Shown in pieces: positions 15,301 through 27,222 of a stretch of 64,000 bases of DNA. Below the pieces are notes generated by a model that worked only from the letters and a program-made list of their open reading frames with translations, searched no databases and had not been told where the DNA came from. How positions within the stretch are numbered: position 1 is the stretch's first letter; every line of letters starts with the position of its first letter. This DNA comes from Eulemur rufifrons (Eukaryota; Chordata; Mammalia; Primates; Lemuridae), in the NCBI RefSeq assembly GCF_041146395.1, contig NC_090989.1, forward strand, positions 48,572,501 through 48,636,500. The letters are read 5' to 3'. The position numbers and the translations under genes were made by a program.

Positions 15301-17346
15301 CAAAATGGGCATGACTGACATCTACAGGACATTCTACCCAAAGTCCACAGAATATACATTCTTCTCATCAGCTCACGGGACATTCTCTAAGATTGACCAT
15401 ATCCTAGGACATAAAGCATGTCTTAAAAAATTCAAAAAGATAGAAATTATACCATGCATCTTCTCAGATCACAGCGGAATAAAAGTAACAATGAACCCAA
15501 ACAGAAACCCTCATTCCTACTCAAAAATATGGAAGCTAAACAACTTTCTCCTGAACAATTATTCTATAAAGGAAGAAATCAAGATGGAAATCAAAAGTTT
15601 CTTTGAATTAAATGACAATGGAGATACAACTTATCAAAATCTATGGGATGCAGCTAAAGCAGTCCTGAGAGGAAAATTCATATCCATAAATGCCTATATC
15701 AAAAAGACAGAAAACTTGCAAATAGACAACCTAATGAATAGACTCAAAGAGCTGGAGAAAGAAGAACAGAATGACCCCAAACCCAGCAGAAGGTGAGAAA
15801 TTACTAAGATCAAATCAGAATTAAATGAAAAGGACAACAAAGAAACTATAAGGGAAATTAATAAAACAAAAAGTTGGTTCTTTGAAAAGATAAACAAAAT
15901 AGACACACCTCTGGCTAGACTAACCAAGAGCACAACAGTAAAATCTCTAATAACCTCCATTAGGAACATGCAAGGAGAAATCACAACCGATGCCACAGAG
16001 ATACAAGATATCATCTATGAATTCTACAAAAATCTTTATGCACACAAACTGGAGAATGCAGAGGAAATGGACAAATTTTTAGATACACATAGTCTTCCCA
16101 GGCTCAACCAGGAAAAAATAGAGTACCTGAACAGATCAATATCAAGAACTGAAATCGAAACAGCAATAAAAAACCTTCCCAAAAAGAAAAGCCCTGGTCC
16201 AGATGAGTTCACACCCGAATCTTACCAGACATACAAAGAAGAATTGGTTCCCATCCTACATAAACTATTCTCCAATATTGAGAAGGATGGAATTCTCCCC
16301 AACACATTCTACCAAGCCAATATAACATTGATACCAAAACCAGGAAAGGATGGAACAAAAATAGAGAACTACAGACCAATTTCTCTCATGAATATAGATG
16401 CAAAAATTCTCAATAAAATACTAGCAAATCGAATTCAAGTGCTTATCAAAAAAATAATCCACCAGGACCAAGTGGGCTTCATCCCAGAGATGCAGGGGTG
16501 GTTCAACATACCTAAATCTATAAATGTAATTCACCACATAAATAGAAGCAAAAACAAAAACTATATGATCCTCTCAATAGATGCAGAAAAAGCATTTGAC
16601 AAAATTCAACACCCTTTTATGATGAGAACGCTTAACAAAATAGGCATAGACGGAACCTAACTAAAAATGATACGAGCCATATATGACAAACCCACAACCA
16701 ACATCATTCTGAATGGGGAAAAATTGAAAGCACTGCCACTTAGACCTGGAACCAGACAGGGCTGCCCACTGTCCCCATGACTTTTCAACATAGTATTGGA
16801 AGTCCTTGCGAGAGCTATCAGGCAAGAGAGCAAAATCAAGGGAGTCCAAATAGGGAAGGAAGAGATCAAACTCTCACTTTTTGCTGATGATATGATGCTA
16901 TATCTGGAAAACCCCCAGAACTCAACCATGAGACTCCTGGAATTGATTAACGAATATAGCAAAGTCTCAGGCTACAAAATTAATATACACAAATCAGAGG
17001 CATTTATATATGCCAATAACAGTCAATTGGAAAACCAAATTAAAGACTCAATACCCTTCAAAATAGCAACAAAGAAAATAAAATATCTAGGAATATACCT
17101 AACTAAAGAGGTAAAGGACCTCTATAAGGAAAACTATGAAACGCTGAGAAAAGAAACAGCAGAACTTGCAAATAGGTGGAAAACTATACCATGCTCGTGG
17201 ATCAGAAGAATCAACATTGTTAAAATGGCTATACTACCCAAAGTGATCTACAGATTCAATGCAATCCCTATTAAACTACCAACATCATTCTTCACAGATG
17301 TAGAGAAAATAGTTATACACTTTGTATGGAATCAGAGAAGACCCCC
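15301..17346 (+). pseudogene. Twin-primed L1, inverted 5' part: ORF2 EN-RT segment
   Basis: One continuous reading frame of about 680 codons covers LINE-1 ORF2 from the C-terminal half of the endonuclease through the reverse transcriptase. Visible motifs are SDH of the endonuclease (15464-15472), the SPGPD segment (about 16190), QVGFIP (about 16470), AEKAFDK (about 16583) and the RT catalytic FADD (16880-16891). Three stops break it: TGA 15794-15796, TAA 16658-16660 and TGA 16778-16780. No frameshift is seen. It ends after WNQRRPP and meets the right target duplication at 17347. About 50-60 bases of ORF2 are missing relative to where the 3' part begins. Reverse transcriptase copies L1 RNA at the genomic nick; this copy cannot encode the full protein. 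Confidence 0.92.
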
Positions 17347-17359
17347 GAGACAGATTTTT
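17347..17359. repeat. Target-site duplication, right copy
   Basis: GAGACAGATTTTT, identical to 13699-13711. It marks the right edge of the inverted L1 insertion. Confidence 0.9.
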
Positions 17360-19068
17360 AAACGTAAAAGTGAACTTGCTCATGCAAGTTCTTAATTTTC
17401 TAACTCATCGATTGATTCCAAATTGTAACACATTACTTTTTGTTTAATAGTTATTTTTAGTAGGCTTTTTGCAAATTTTAATGGCACAGGCCCACAAACA
17501 TTCTACTAAATTAAGATGTTCATAGAAAAGGGGAACATTATAAACCCATCAATGAAATTATCATACTGAATTTATTCCTTTAAGCACTTCAAAAGTTTTA
17601 GAAATAGGTTATTTAGAAGAATTATCTACCTTAGGGTTCTGAGTTTGATATTTATAGAAGCAGAGACATTGCAAATAGTAACAAAAAAAAAATCTAAGCA
17701 TCATTTGTCCAACTCAAAATAAGAAAATTCAAGGCAGTAAAAGAACGCCTATTTCAGAACATAAATACAATGATTGAAAAGCTTTTGTGGGGAGAGGACA
17801 TTATTCCCAAATTAGTTGAAACTTCTTATTCCATAAAAATTTCTGGAGAATTTTTATTTTGAAGTTAGGCTTAGGCCAAAAAACATCTTTAGTCCTTGAA
17901 TGTGTGTACATTTGTGAAAGTATACATTACATTTACTAGATAGTGATATTCATGATGAAGGTATCTAATTGTGTAAATGTATTTAGGTATTTCTCTTTAA
18001 AATTCTTGTTCTAGATGTAGATTTCATAATAATTTAGTAATTTTTTAATGTCATGTTTAATATTTATGAACTTTACTACATAGTGCATTAAAATAAAAAA
18101 AAACTGATACTTATTGAGAACTATGTAACAGGCTGGTCTTATAATGTACTTATAGCCACTTTAGATATTTTGTTTTTTAAATCTCAAATCAAGAAGAGAA
18201 AGAGAAAGGATTTAATCCATAGTCACATTTTCACTCTATTGCATTAACTCTATAGTTTTAATTTTGTTAGCAAATATAAAGGATAATGATTCAGTGATTG
18301 ATTTACAGAAAATATTGATGTCCCTTACTAACATATGCCTACTTGCTGAAATGTTATTGTTTGGGTCTCTAAGTCAAACAGACAAGTCAGCAACCCTGAT
18401 TTGGTGAAAACATGTGCCCATTGTGGATGGAGTAAATAATGGTTAAAAAAAAAAAAGCCTAAGAACTAAAAGCAACCTCTTAAGAGCTGAACTTGCAAAT
18501 CTAAAAATATAAAGTGGTGACAGTATCATCACAGACTCCTTAGAAACTTGAAAGAATTCTCTTAAGTGTGAAGCCTGGTGTTTGTTTTGACAGAGCTAGA
18601 GAGCTGATAATTCCTTCTCACTAATCTCTCTTTTTTCCTAAGAAACTCTATTTGTCCGAGAAATGATTCCCAATAAGTCACAACATTTAACTTAAAAAAG
18701 CAGAGTAATGTAACAACTGGAAAGGGAGAGTGCTTTAGAATCTCCTGAGGGTAGTTTTTAAGCCCTAGATTCCTCTATACCACTCTTAAAGATTTTGTTA
18801 CAATGCCTAGTACTTGACCCAGAGGGTATATATACTTAAGAGATATACCTGGAGATTCTCCTGAAAATGATCTCAGGAACACATTATGACAATTACTGAG
18901 TATCCATATTAATATAATTTATGCCATAGTACATAAGCATATAATTATAGATTTAAATGAAATCAATGAGTATGAGAATCCTTAATTTACCAATGAAAAA
19001 ACAACTCAGTTGAATGTCAACTCAGTTAAATGTGGAGGATTTGAGATTTTTCCCTGCCACAGAAATTA
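17360..19068. other. No gene or clear repeat recognised
   Basis: AT-rich sequence without long frames or recognised mobile elements. Confidence 0.5.
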
Positions 19069-19490
19069 GTTTGCTGTAGTTTCATGGATATAGGCGAAAG
19101 ACATGCTCTCCTAGGTCAAAAACAAAGGACTTTATTGCTCACTACACAGCAAGCAGAATGAGTTTCATGCTCATGCCGGTTCTGCCTGTCCCACCTAATG
19201 TCACAGCGATGACATGGAAGAGTACACGCAGATGCTGCGCATGTAGAAAACCTTGACTTCTTTTACAATAGGACTGCCCAAAAAACAGTCCAAACCTTGC
19301 CCTATGTGGAGATATTATTTCCATTAACATCAAATTAACCTGCCTTTTCTCTGGAGGGAAATACTAACCCGATCTTCTAAGGCTGTTTACTTTATAAACA
19401 TCCTTGAAAAGGTAGTCTAGAACAAAAGCTTACAAGACATGCAGAAACAGGAAAGACTCATGGAGAAGTGACTCCCAACAATAACTTTTC
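19069..19490 (-). repeat. ERVL-type LTR (MLT2-like), minus strand
   Basis: 'TCCTAGGTCAAAAACAAAGG' followed by ACTTTATTGCTCAC gives a minus-strand AATAAA polyadenylation signal. It continues with 'GGACTGCCCAAAAAACAG', 'TATTATTTCCATTAACATCA' and 'GACTCATGGAGAAGTGACTC'. This order matches my memory of ERVL LTRs of the MLT2 group. The open frame at 19142-19333 is within it and is not a gene. Confidence 0.55.
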
Positions 19491-20545
19491 TGTTTTTAAT
19501 TGGATATTTTACAAGGTATAATCACATGAATCTCAATGTCTTATGTTATCTTCAATATGACTTGGTCGTTTTGCTGCTCCCCCTAGATGGATGTGAAGAT
19601 TTCTCACCACTGCCTCACTAGGTTTCCTGAATATTATAAGAAAGTGTTCACACAGTGTAGTTCCACGAGGAAAACACAGACCTATAATTCTACAGCATGA
19701 AGCTGGGTAATTGTGGCCTGGAATTCAGTTCCTGGGCACTTCAATGTGCACTTAACTTCTGTCCTTTTAGAGAACTTTCTGAGGCATGAGGCATGTTTGC
19801 AAAGTCTGTTTAGTGACATAAACCCCTCTCAGGTTTCTTCTCCCTTCAAAGTTCCCACCCCCATCACAGCTTCTTTTTCTCTCCACAAAAATGAAAAGTA
19901 AGTCCAATTACTTCATCCCTACACATTGTAATTTTATAATAGAAATTGAAGGCCCTTAAACACAAGCCAGATTTTTAGAAAATTCTTCTCAACTTCTCTA
20001 AAACTGGGGGGCCTAAAACTCCCAAACTTGACCAATATATTTTCATTATTAACTTCTAATGCAGTAAAACCATAGAGAAAAACCCTTAATATTTACATTT
20101 TCCCATTAAAGCCAATAGTAATATTCTTGCACAAATATGTAATATTTTCAAAATTTTTTGCTCAAGACACTAGAGTCAATCCAAAGTTGAAATGCTAGAA
20201 AGATGAACTCAGAAAATGATGGGAAGTTTAATAGTTCATACTGAATATATTCTCATTAGATTTAATAGATTTTTCATTTGTGACACAATCTTTCCTTTGT
20301 TAATACTTAGTATTATTAATTATTGGGAACCTTCCAATGCATGGGCTGGATTTCTGGTGAGATTAAGTTTTTATATTTAAAATAGGGTAAAAGAAACTAT
20401 GTTAAGCAACATGATGGTTATTATTACTATGGATAAGATAAATACAGCACAGAAGCAGACCTCAAAAAGTTTATAGCCCCTTAGGGAAAAACTATTTTGC
20501 ACAAATAACTGTAATGCAGGGTAACAAGAGATGCCTCTTTGGAGA
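19491..20545. other. No gene or clear repeat recognised
   Basis: Unassigned AT-rich sequence. A 62-codon open frame at 19713-19901 has no recognisable motif. Confidence 0.5.
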
Positions 20546-20949
20546 GTTTATTAGTTTCCTATTGCTGCTAAAAAAAATCACCAAAATTTAGGGGCTTGAA
20601 ACAACACAAATTAATTCTCTTAAATTTCTGGAGGTTAGAAACCCCAAAGCAGTCTCTCTGGGCTAAACTCAAGGTGTTGGCCCAACTGCCTTCCCTGTAG
20701 AGGCTCTATAGGCTTACTCCAACCTTTGCTATTATTGCCACTTCTCCTCCTCGGACTCTGGCATTTCTGCTTTCATAAATTCCTTTATATGGATCTTAGT
20801 GATTACATAGATTCACACATATAATCCAGGATAATCCCCCCATCTCAAGTTCCTTAATTTAATCACAACAGCCATATGGAGTAACATGTTCATAGGTTAT
20901 GGGGACTAGTATGTAGATCTATTTGATAGACAATTATACCACTTAACAC
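20546..20949 (-). repeat. MLT1-group LTR, minus strand
   Basis: 'TTATTAGTTTCCTATTGCTG', 'GGGCTTGAAACAACACAAAT' with a minus-strand polyadenylation region, 'CTCAAGGTGTTGGCC', 'AATCCAGGATAATCCCCCCA'. These are landmarks of MLT1 LTRs. The same family occurs at 49377-50418 (plus) and 61836-62257 (minus). It is an old solitary LTR. Confidence 0.75.
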
Positions 20950-21849
20950 AGAGCTGTATATATCTTTGTAGTCATTATCAATAACAATCCTATAATTTTA
21001 ATTAGATACATCCCTATAATTCCAATTATGCCCAGCGAAAAAATTATTAATCTTATAAACAATATAGGTAAATTGTTTGTATATCAATTTAAAAAAAATA
21101 AAGAAAACCCTGTTAGAACTGAACTAGGCCATTTAGAAAGATAGAAAGGAGGAAGAGAACCTCTGTGCTTTCTCATATTCCCTCATGGAGGCAAACTGCT
21201 AATTTACCTACAAAAAAGAGAAGGCTTGGAACATTTATTACTCTAGTGAAAAATTCTGTTAATGAAAGAGTAGTTGACCTTGAAGTGGTCCCGTATAACA
21301 GCTACTGAACTTGCTGACTGCTTATTGATTTCTTAGCTTGTTTGCTAATATTCTGTTCACAGGTTCAACATCCATAGCTTAAGTGTGATGACTACATCCC
21401 ATTCCAAAACTTGATAATAATTTCAAAGGCAGAAAGAAGCAGGTGAGCTTCTTATCACAATATGGTAATATTTTGACACTACTGTCTGCCTTAAAGTCAG
21501 AAGACTGGAAAGGGCATACCCTTGAAGCTTCATTCTGATGTCACAGTGTGATCTGAATGAATATTCATGTTTTCCAGTGTCTAAGATGCTGTCATGTCAT
21601 GGTCCCATCAGTTATTAAGCAATAACAACATGATGTTGTTTTGATTATTCTTGTTTTATTATTCCTACCAATTGCTATAATGTAGACTTGAGCATCAAAG
21701 TTCTATCTCCTAAGTAAAGCTGATTTGTTATTTTAATGGCATCTTAAAATAACATGTAATTCATAAAAATTACTGAAAAATATAGAAATGGTGTAACAAT
21801 CCAGTATTTAATTCTTTCAGCAAACTTAATATTAACTTATGCTCCCAAC
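20950..21849. other. No gene or clear repeat recognised
   Basis: AT-rich and unassigned. Confidence 0.5.
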
Positions 21850-22537
21850 AAAGATGGGATAATAGAGATGAATTCATCCTTCCACCTGAAACAGCCAAAA
21901 AAACAAACAAAATATATAAAATAATTGTTTTCAAAGACATTAGTCAATGAAGAACATGAGTAAGATGAAAAAAGCATGGGAGTGCAAAGATTGCCTGAGC
22001 TTTACCCAAGGGAGAGTGTTTTCAAGTCATATTATAAAGTAGGTACTCAGGCAGAGCATGAAAAATTCCCTGAGGAGATGGAGCTGAGAGTCCAGGGAGA
22101 TCAAGATGGCTCAAGTTTGAAAAGCAGAGTACAGCACAGCAAGGAGCTTCACAGACAGAGAATTCCAGAGACGTAGAGAAAATCTCCCTCAAGTATTCAA
22201 CTGAGTACTGATCATATGTCTGTGTGAGAAAACTACCTGAGGCTGGGGAACAAAACACCCAAAGGGGTTAGCTCCTGATGCCCATATAGGGCAGGAATAG
22301 TGCTAGTTTCCATCATGAATACTGAAAAGTTTCATAATTCAGGGAAGATTGAGGATGGTACACAGAAGTATAGTGTCTCAGTAGAGAGGAATAATTAGCT
22401 CTAATCTGAGCACTGTTCCAATACCACCTAACAAATCTTAAAAGCTGAAACAGAAAGAATCAAGCTATCTCCAGAAACCCAACTGCATTCCAGAGCAGAG
22501 CTCAAAATATTTATAAGAATATACAATATCTCCAACC
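21850..22537 (+). mobile_element. Ancient L1M, 5' region, plus strand (first piece)
   Basis: 'AAGATGGGATAATAGAGATG' and 'GAGATCAAGATGGCTC' resemble the 5' regions of old mammalian L1M elements, and the orientation agrees with L1M sequence further right. It is interrupted by a lemur-type L1 3' end at 22538. Open frames at 21976-22176 and 22022-22258 (minus) are not supported as genes. Confidence 0.5.
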
Positions 22538-22837
22538 ATGAGCCCATTCGACTAAGTGAAGTATCACAAGAATGGAAAAACAAGCACCACATATACTCAC
22601 CATCAAATTGGTATTAACTGAACAACACTTAAGTGGACATATAGTAGTAACATTCATTGGGTGTTGGGCAAATGGGAGTGGGGAAGAGGAGATGGTTATA
22701 TTCACATCTAATGGGTGTGGTGTTCACCGTCTGAGGGATGGACAAGCTTAAAGCTCTGACTCGGGTGGAAGAAAGGCAATATATGTAACCTAAATATTTC
22801 TACCCCCATAATATGTTGAAATAAAAAAATTAAAAAA
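22538..22837 (+). mobile_element. L1 3' end, plus strand, nested in L1M
   Basis: Begins in the last ORF2 codons ('AGCCCATTCGACTAAGTGAA') and runs through the lemur-type 3' UTR to 'TACCCCCATAATATGTTGAA' and an A-rich tail. Flanking blocks 22516-22537 and 22838-22859 agree at about 17 of 22 positions and look like a decayed target duplication. Confidence 0.85.
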
Positions 22838-24267
22838 AGAATAGAAAATACCTACCACCCTAAAAAATAAAATTCACAATATATGGTATTCAATAAAGAA
22901 TTAGTAGACATGTGAAGAAGCAATCAATTGAAACATATCCATAGGGGACAAAGTTGTTAGAACTAGCAAAGAAATTAAAACAATTGTTAGAACTATATTC
23001 TACATGTTCAAAAAGTTAAGTGGAAACATGAATGATATAAGAAATCAAATTTCTAGGCATGAAAATTAAAATATCTGTGATAAAAATATACTAGATGGGA
23101 TTAATGGCAAATTAGAAATCGCAGAAGAGTTAGTGAACTTGAATAAATAGGAATAACAATTTTATTTAAAAAATACAAAAAGTAAGAGAAAATAATAATA
23201 ATGAACAGAATATTAGTTAACAATGAGAAAGTCTTAAGTGGAATAATTTACATGCAATCAGAATTCCTAAAGTAGAGAAAGGGAACATGGAAAAAATATT
23301 AAAGAAATAGTGACTGAAATTTGTATAAATTTGATGAAAATCACAAACTCATAACAGAAGAATCTCAATGTACTTTGAACAAAAGAGATGAAGAAAGCTA
23401 CTCCAAAGCCTATCATAATCAAATTATTTAAAACCAGAGATGAAAAGAAAACCTTACAGGCATTTTGAGAAAAAACACACATGAACAAATGAACAAAAAT
23501 GAGTATGATGACAAGTGAAAAGAGAGCAGAGCATGTTCAAAATTCTAGGAAAAGGAGAGGGAACCTGTCAAGGAGAATTTGATACCCAGCAAAAAGTTTC
23601 TTTCACTAAAAAGGAGAAATAAAGACTTTTTGGACATGCAAAAGGCAAAAGAATTTATCACCATCAAATCCACAATGCAAAGAAATTTCAAGGAATGTTC
23701 TTCAGGCAAAAAGAAAATGATACAAGATAGAAATATGGATCTACACAAAGTAATGATGAGGACCTGATATGGCACATCCATGAATATATGAAGTCTGTTC
23801 ATTATTGTATAAACATTGTAAATTTTTCCAAAATATTTACATAACCTAGCAAAAGGCAGGAAAAAGAAACCAGAGAAACAAAATAACAGAAAGAAAAGTA
23901 GAAAGTGAAAAATAAAGTGGTAGAGTTAAGCCCTAATATATCAATATAACATTTAGGTATAAATGATATAAATGAAATATATTAATTAAAACATAATTGA
24001 CAAATTAAATGAATTAAAAGCATGATTTAACTATATGTTATCTACAAGAGATTAAATTTAAATATAATATATCATAGAGATGTTGAAAATGAAAGGATGG
24101 AAAATTATATATCCTACAAATATTAACCAAAGGAAAGCAGGGATAGTTATACTAATGTCAGATTAAGTAGACTGCAGAGCAAAGGAATTGGTAGAAACAA
24201 AGAGACCATTACAAAGTGATGTGTGATACTCAAGTGTTTATACTTTAAAAAACAGAACTTCAGAATA
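22838..24267 (+). mobile_element. Ancient L1M, plus strand (second piece)
   Basis: Highly diverged L1M sequence. The block about 23560-23730 ('GATACCCAGCAAAAAG', 'AAGGAATGTTCTTCAGGC') matches a region shared by L1M elements. No frame is intact. It is cut at 24268 by a DNA transposon. Confidence 0.65.
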
Positions 24268-24694
24268 CAGCTGACCCTTGAACAACATTGGTTTGAACTG
24301 CGTGGGTGCACTTATGTGTGGATTTTCTTCTGATTCTGCCACCTCTAAGCCTGCAAGACCAACCCCTCCCCTTCCTCCTCCTCTTCAGCCTACTTAACTT
24401 GAAGACAAGGAGAATGAAGACTTGTGTGATGATCTACTTCCACTTAATAAACAGTAAATATATATTCTCTTTCTTATGATTTTCTTAACATTTTATTTTC
24501 TCTAGCTTACTTTATTATAAGAACACTGTATTAAATACATATACAACATGTATTAATCAACTGTTACTAGTATGGCTTCTGGTCAATAGTAGGTTATCAG
24601 TAATTAAGTTTTTGGGGAGTCAAAAGTAATGCCTGGATTTTCAACTGTGCAAAAGTTGATGTCTTTAATTCCCACATTGTTCAAGAGTCAATTG
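24268..24694. mobile_element. Tigger2a/MER28-like DNA transposon, non-autonomous
   Basis: Left terminus 'CAGCTGACCCTTGAACAACA' and right terminus 'TTGTTCAAGAGTCAATTG' are inverted repeats, flanked by TA on both sides (24266-24267 and 24695-24696), as expected for pogo/Tigger elements. The length of 427 bases fits a Tigger2a-type deletion derivative. It has no transposase frame. It lies inside ancient L1M. Confidence 0.85.
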
Positions 24695-25588
24695 TATGTT
24701 AAATAAAAGCTGATATAACTGACAGAAGACAGACAAATATATTAATATAATTATTATTGTAGACTTCAACATTCTTTTCTTAACAATCAATAAAACAACT
24801 GAACAAAAAATTAGCAAGAATATAGAATAATTCAATCACACTATCAACAAACAGGATATAATATGAATTTATAGAACACTCAATCCAACAACAGTAGAAT
24901 ACACATTCTTCTCTGGCACCCACAGAACACATACTAACATAGACCAAATTCTGATCATAAAACAAACCCTGACAAATTTTTAAAAATTTTAACTGTACTA
25001 AAGTAGTCTCTGATCATAATAAACCAAATTAGAAAGCAGTAAGCGAAGGGTAACAGGAAAATATCCAAGGACTTGGAAACTAATCCCATTTCTAAATAAT
25101 AAATTCACAAGGATTTAAGTCTTGCAAAGTATGGTCTCTAACCACATGATATTAAAATAGAAATCAATAACAGAAAATAACAGAAAGATTTCTAGAATAG
25201 TCCCAATTATATAAAATCAAATAACTCATTTCTAAATAACACATGGGTCAAAGTAGAAATCAAACAGAATATCAAAAAGGGTTTACAACTTCATGAAAAT
25301 GAACATGCAATATATTAAATTTTTTGTAATGTCACCAAAGCAGTGACTAGTGGCTAATTAATAGCATTAAATGCTTATATTTGGAAAGAAGAACTGTCTC
25401 AAATTAATTCTTCAATGTCTTCTTGAAAAAAAGGGTAAGAAAAACTAGTAAAGGGATAAATACTACCAGAAGTAGAAGAAAAGAAAGTTGAAAAAAAATG
25501 ACTAGAGCCAAAAACACTGAAATGGAAAACAGAAAAACAATACAGAAATTAATAAAACAATTTGAGGCAATTTTCAAACATATTTTCA
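24695..25588 (+). mobile_element. Ancient L1M, ORF2 endonuclease region (third piece)
   Basis: Continues after the Tigger insertion with old L1 endonuclease text, for example 'TAGAATACACATTCTTCTCT' at about 24894, 'AGTCTCTGATCATAATAAAC' and 'AGAAAGCAGTAAGCGAAGG'. All frames are broken. The last bases (25580-25588) are the left copy of the target duplication of the next L1. Confidence 0.65.
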
Positions 25589-26355
25589 TTTTTAGGTAAG
25601 TCTCATCTATCCCTATTTTGTTAAGCCTTCTTATCATAAAACAGTGCTGAATTTTGTCGAATGCTTTTTCTGCATCTATTGAGAGGATCATATGGTGTTT
25701 GTTTTTGCTTCTATTTATGTGGTGAATTACATTTACACATTTGCATATGTTGAACCATCCCTGTATCTCTGGGTATCTCTGGATGAAGCCCACTTGGTTG
25801 TGATGGAGTATTTTCTTGATAAGCACCTGAATCCAGTTTGTTAGGATTTTGTAAAGAAATTCTATAAAAAAGACATCTGCACTACAATGTTTAAAGTAGC
25901 ACAATTCACAATTGAAAAGATGTGGAAACAACCCAAGTGCCCATCAATACATGAGTGGATTAATAAAATGTGGTATGTGTATATCATGGAGTTATACTCA
26001 GTCACAAAAAACAATGGTGATCTAGTACCTCTTGTATTATCTTGGATAGAGTTGAAGCCCATTCTACTAAGTGAACTATCACAAGAATGGAAAAACAAGC
26101 ACCACATGTACTCACCATCAAATTGATATTAACTGAATAACACTTAAGTGCACATATAGTAGTAACATTCATCTGTTGAAGGGCAGATGGGGGGGGAGGA
26201 GGGGATGGATATATACACACCTAATGGGTGTGGTGTGCACCATCTGGGGGATAGGCATGCTTGTAGTTGACTTGGGTAGGGCAAAGGCAATATATGTAAC
26301 CTAAACATCTGTACCCCCATAATATACTGAAATAAAAAAATAAATAATTAAAAAA
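25589..26355 (+). mobile_element. Twin-primed L1, plus strand, nested in L1M
   Basis: The left part (about 25589-25860) is the reverse complement of ORF2 reverse transcriptase (minus-strand frame with QVGFI, QGWFNI and AEKAFDK). The right part (about 25861-26355) is sense ORF2 C-terminus plus lemur-type 3' UTR and A-rich tail. The target duplication ATATTTTCA lies at 25580-25588 and 26356-26364. An inverted 5' segment followed by a sense 3' segment is the product expected from twin priming. ORF2 sequence between the two segments is lost. A G-rich tract at about 26187-26208 could form a G-quadruplex. Confidence 0.9.
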
Positions 26356-26431
26356 ATATTTTCAGACAAGATAGAACTTTGACTACTTACAATAATTTAA
26401 AATGCTATCCCTTGCCTTATAGCTTGCATAG

Positions 26432-27212
26432 TTGTTTTTTTTTTTTTAATTTCAATATTATTGTGGTACAAATGTTTAGGTTACATATATTGCCTTTGCC
26501 CCACCTGAGTCAGAGCTACAAGCATGTCCATCTCCCCGACGGTGCACACTGTACCCATTAGGGGTGAATATACCCATCCCCTCCTCCCCTTCCCACCTGC
26601 CCAACACCTGATGAATGTTACTTCCATATGTGCACATAAGTGTTATCAATTAGTACCAACTTAATGGTGAGTACATGTGGTGCCTGTTCTTCCATTCTTG
26701 TGATATTTAACTTAGTAGAATGGGCTCCAGTTTCACCCAGTGTAATACAAGAGGTGCAAGATCACCATTGTTTTTTTGTGGCTGAGTAGTACTCCATGGT
26801 ACACATATACCACATTTTATTAATTCATTCCTGTATTGATGGGCCTTTGGGTTGTTTCCATGTCTTTGCAATTGTGAATTGTGCTGCTATAAACATTTGA
26901 GTGCATATGTCTTTATTATAGAATGTCTTTTGTTCCGTTGGGTAGATGCCTACTAATGGGATTGCTGGATCCAATGGTAGTTCTACTTTTCTAGCTCTTT
27001 GAGGTATCTCCATATTGCTTTCCACAGAGGTCGTACTAATTTGCAGTCCTACCAGCAGTGTATGAGTGTTCCTATCTCTCTGTATCCATGCCAACATTTG
27101 TTGTTTTGGGACTTTTTGATAGAAGCCATTCTTACTGGAGTTAAGTGATATCTCATTGTGGTTTTGATTTGCAGTTCCTTGATGATTAGTGATGTCGAGC
27201 ATTTTTTCACAT
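26432..27212 (-). mobile_element. 5'-truncated L1, minus strand
   Basis: A T-run (26435-26448) is followed by reverse-complement L1 3' UTR and ORF2 C-terminus (minus-strand frame 26825-27220). The target duplication GCTTGCATAG lies at 26422-26431 and 27213-27222. The length is 781 bases. The element is simple, not inverted. Only 67 bases of older sequence (26365-26431) separate it from the preceding L1. Confidence 0.9.
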
Positions 27213-27222
27213 GCTTGCATAG

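Noticed and set aside
15968..16660. 230-codon frame as an independent protein gene
   Set aside because: It is part of a single L1 ORF2 frame broken by stops, within an inverted insertion.
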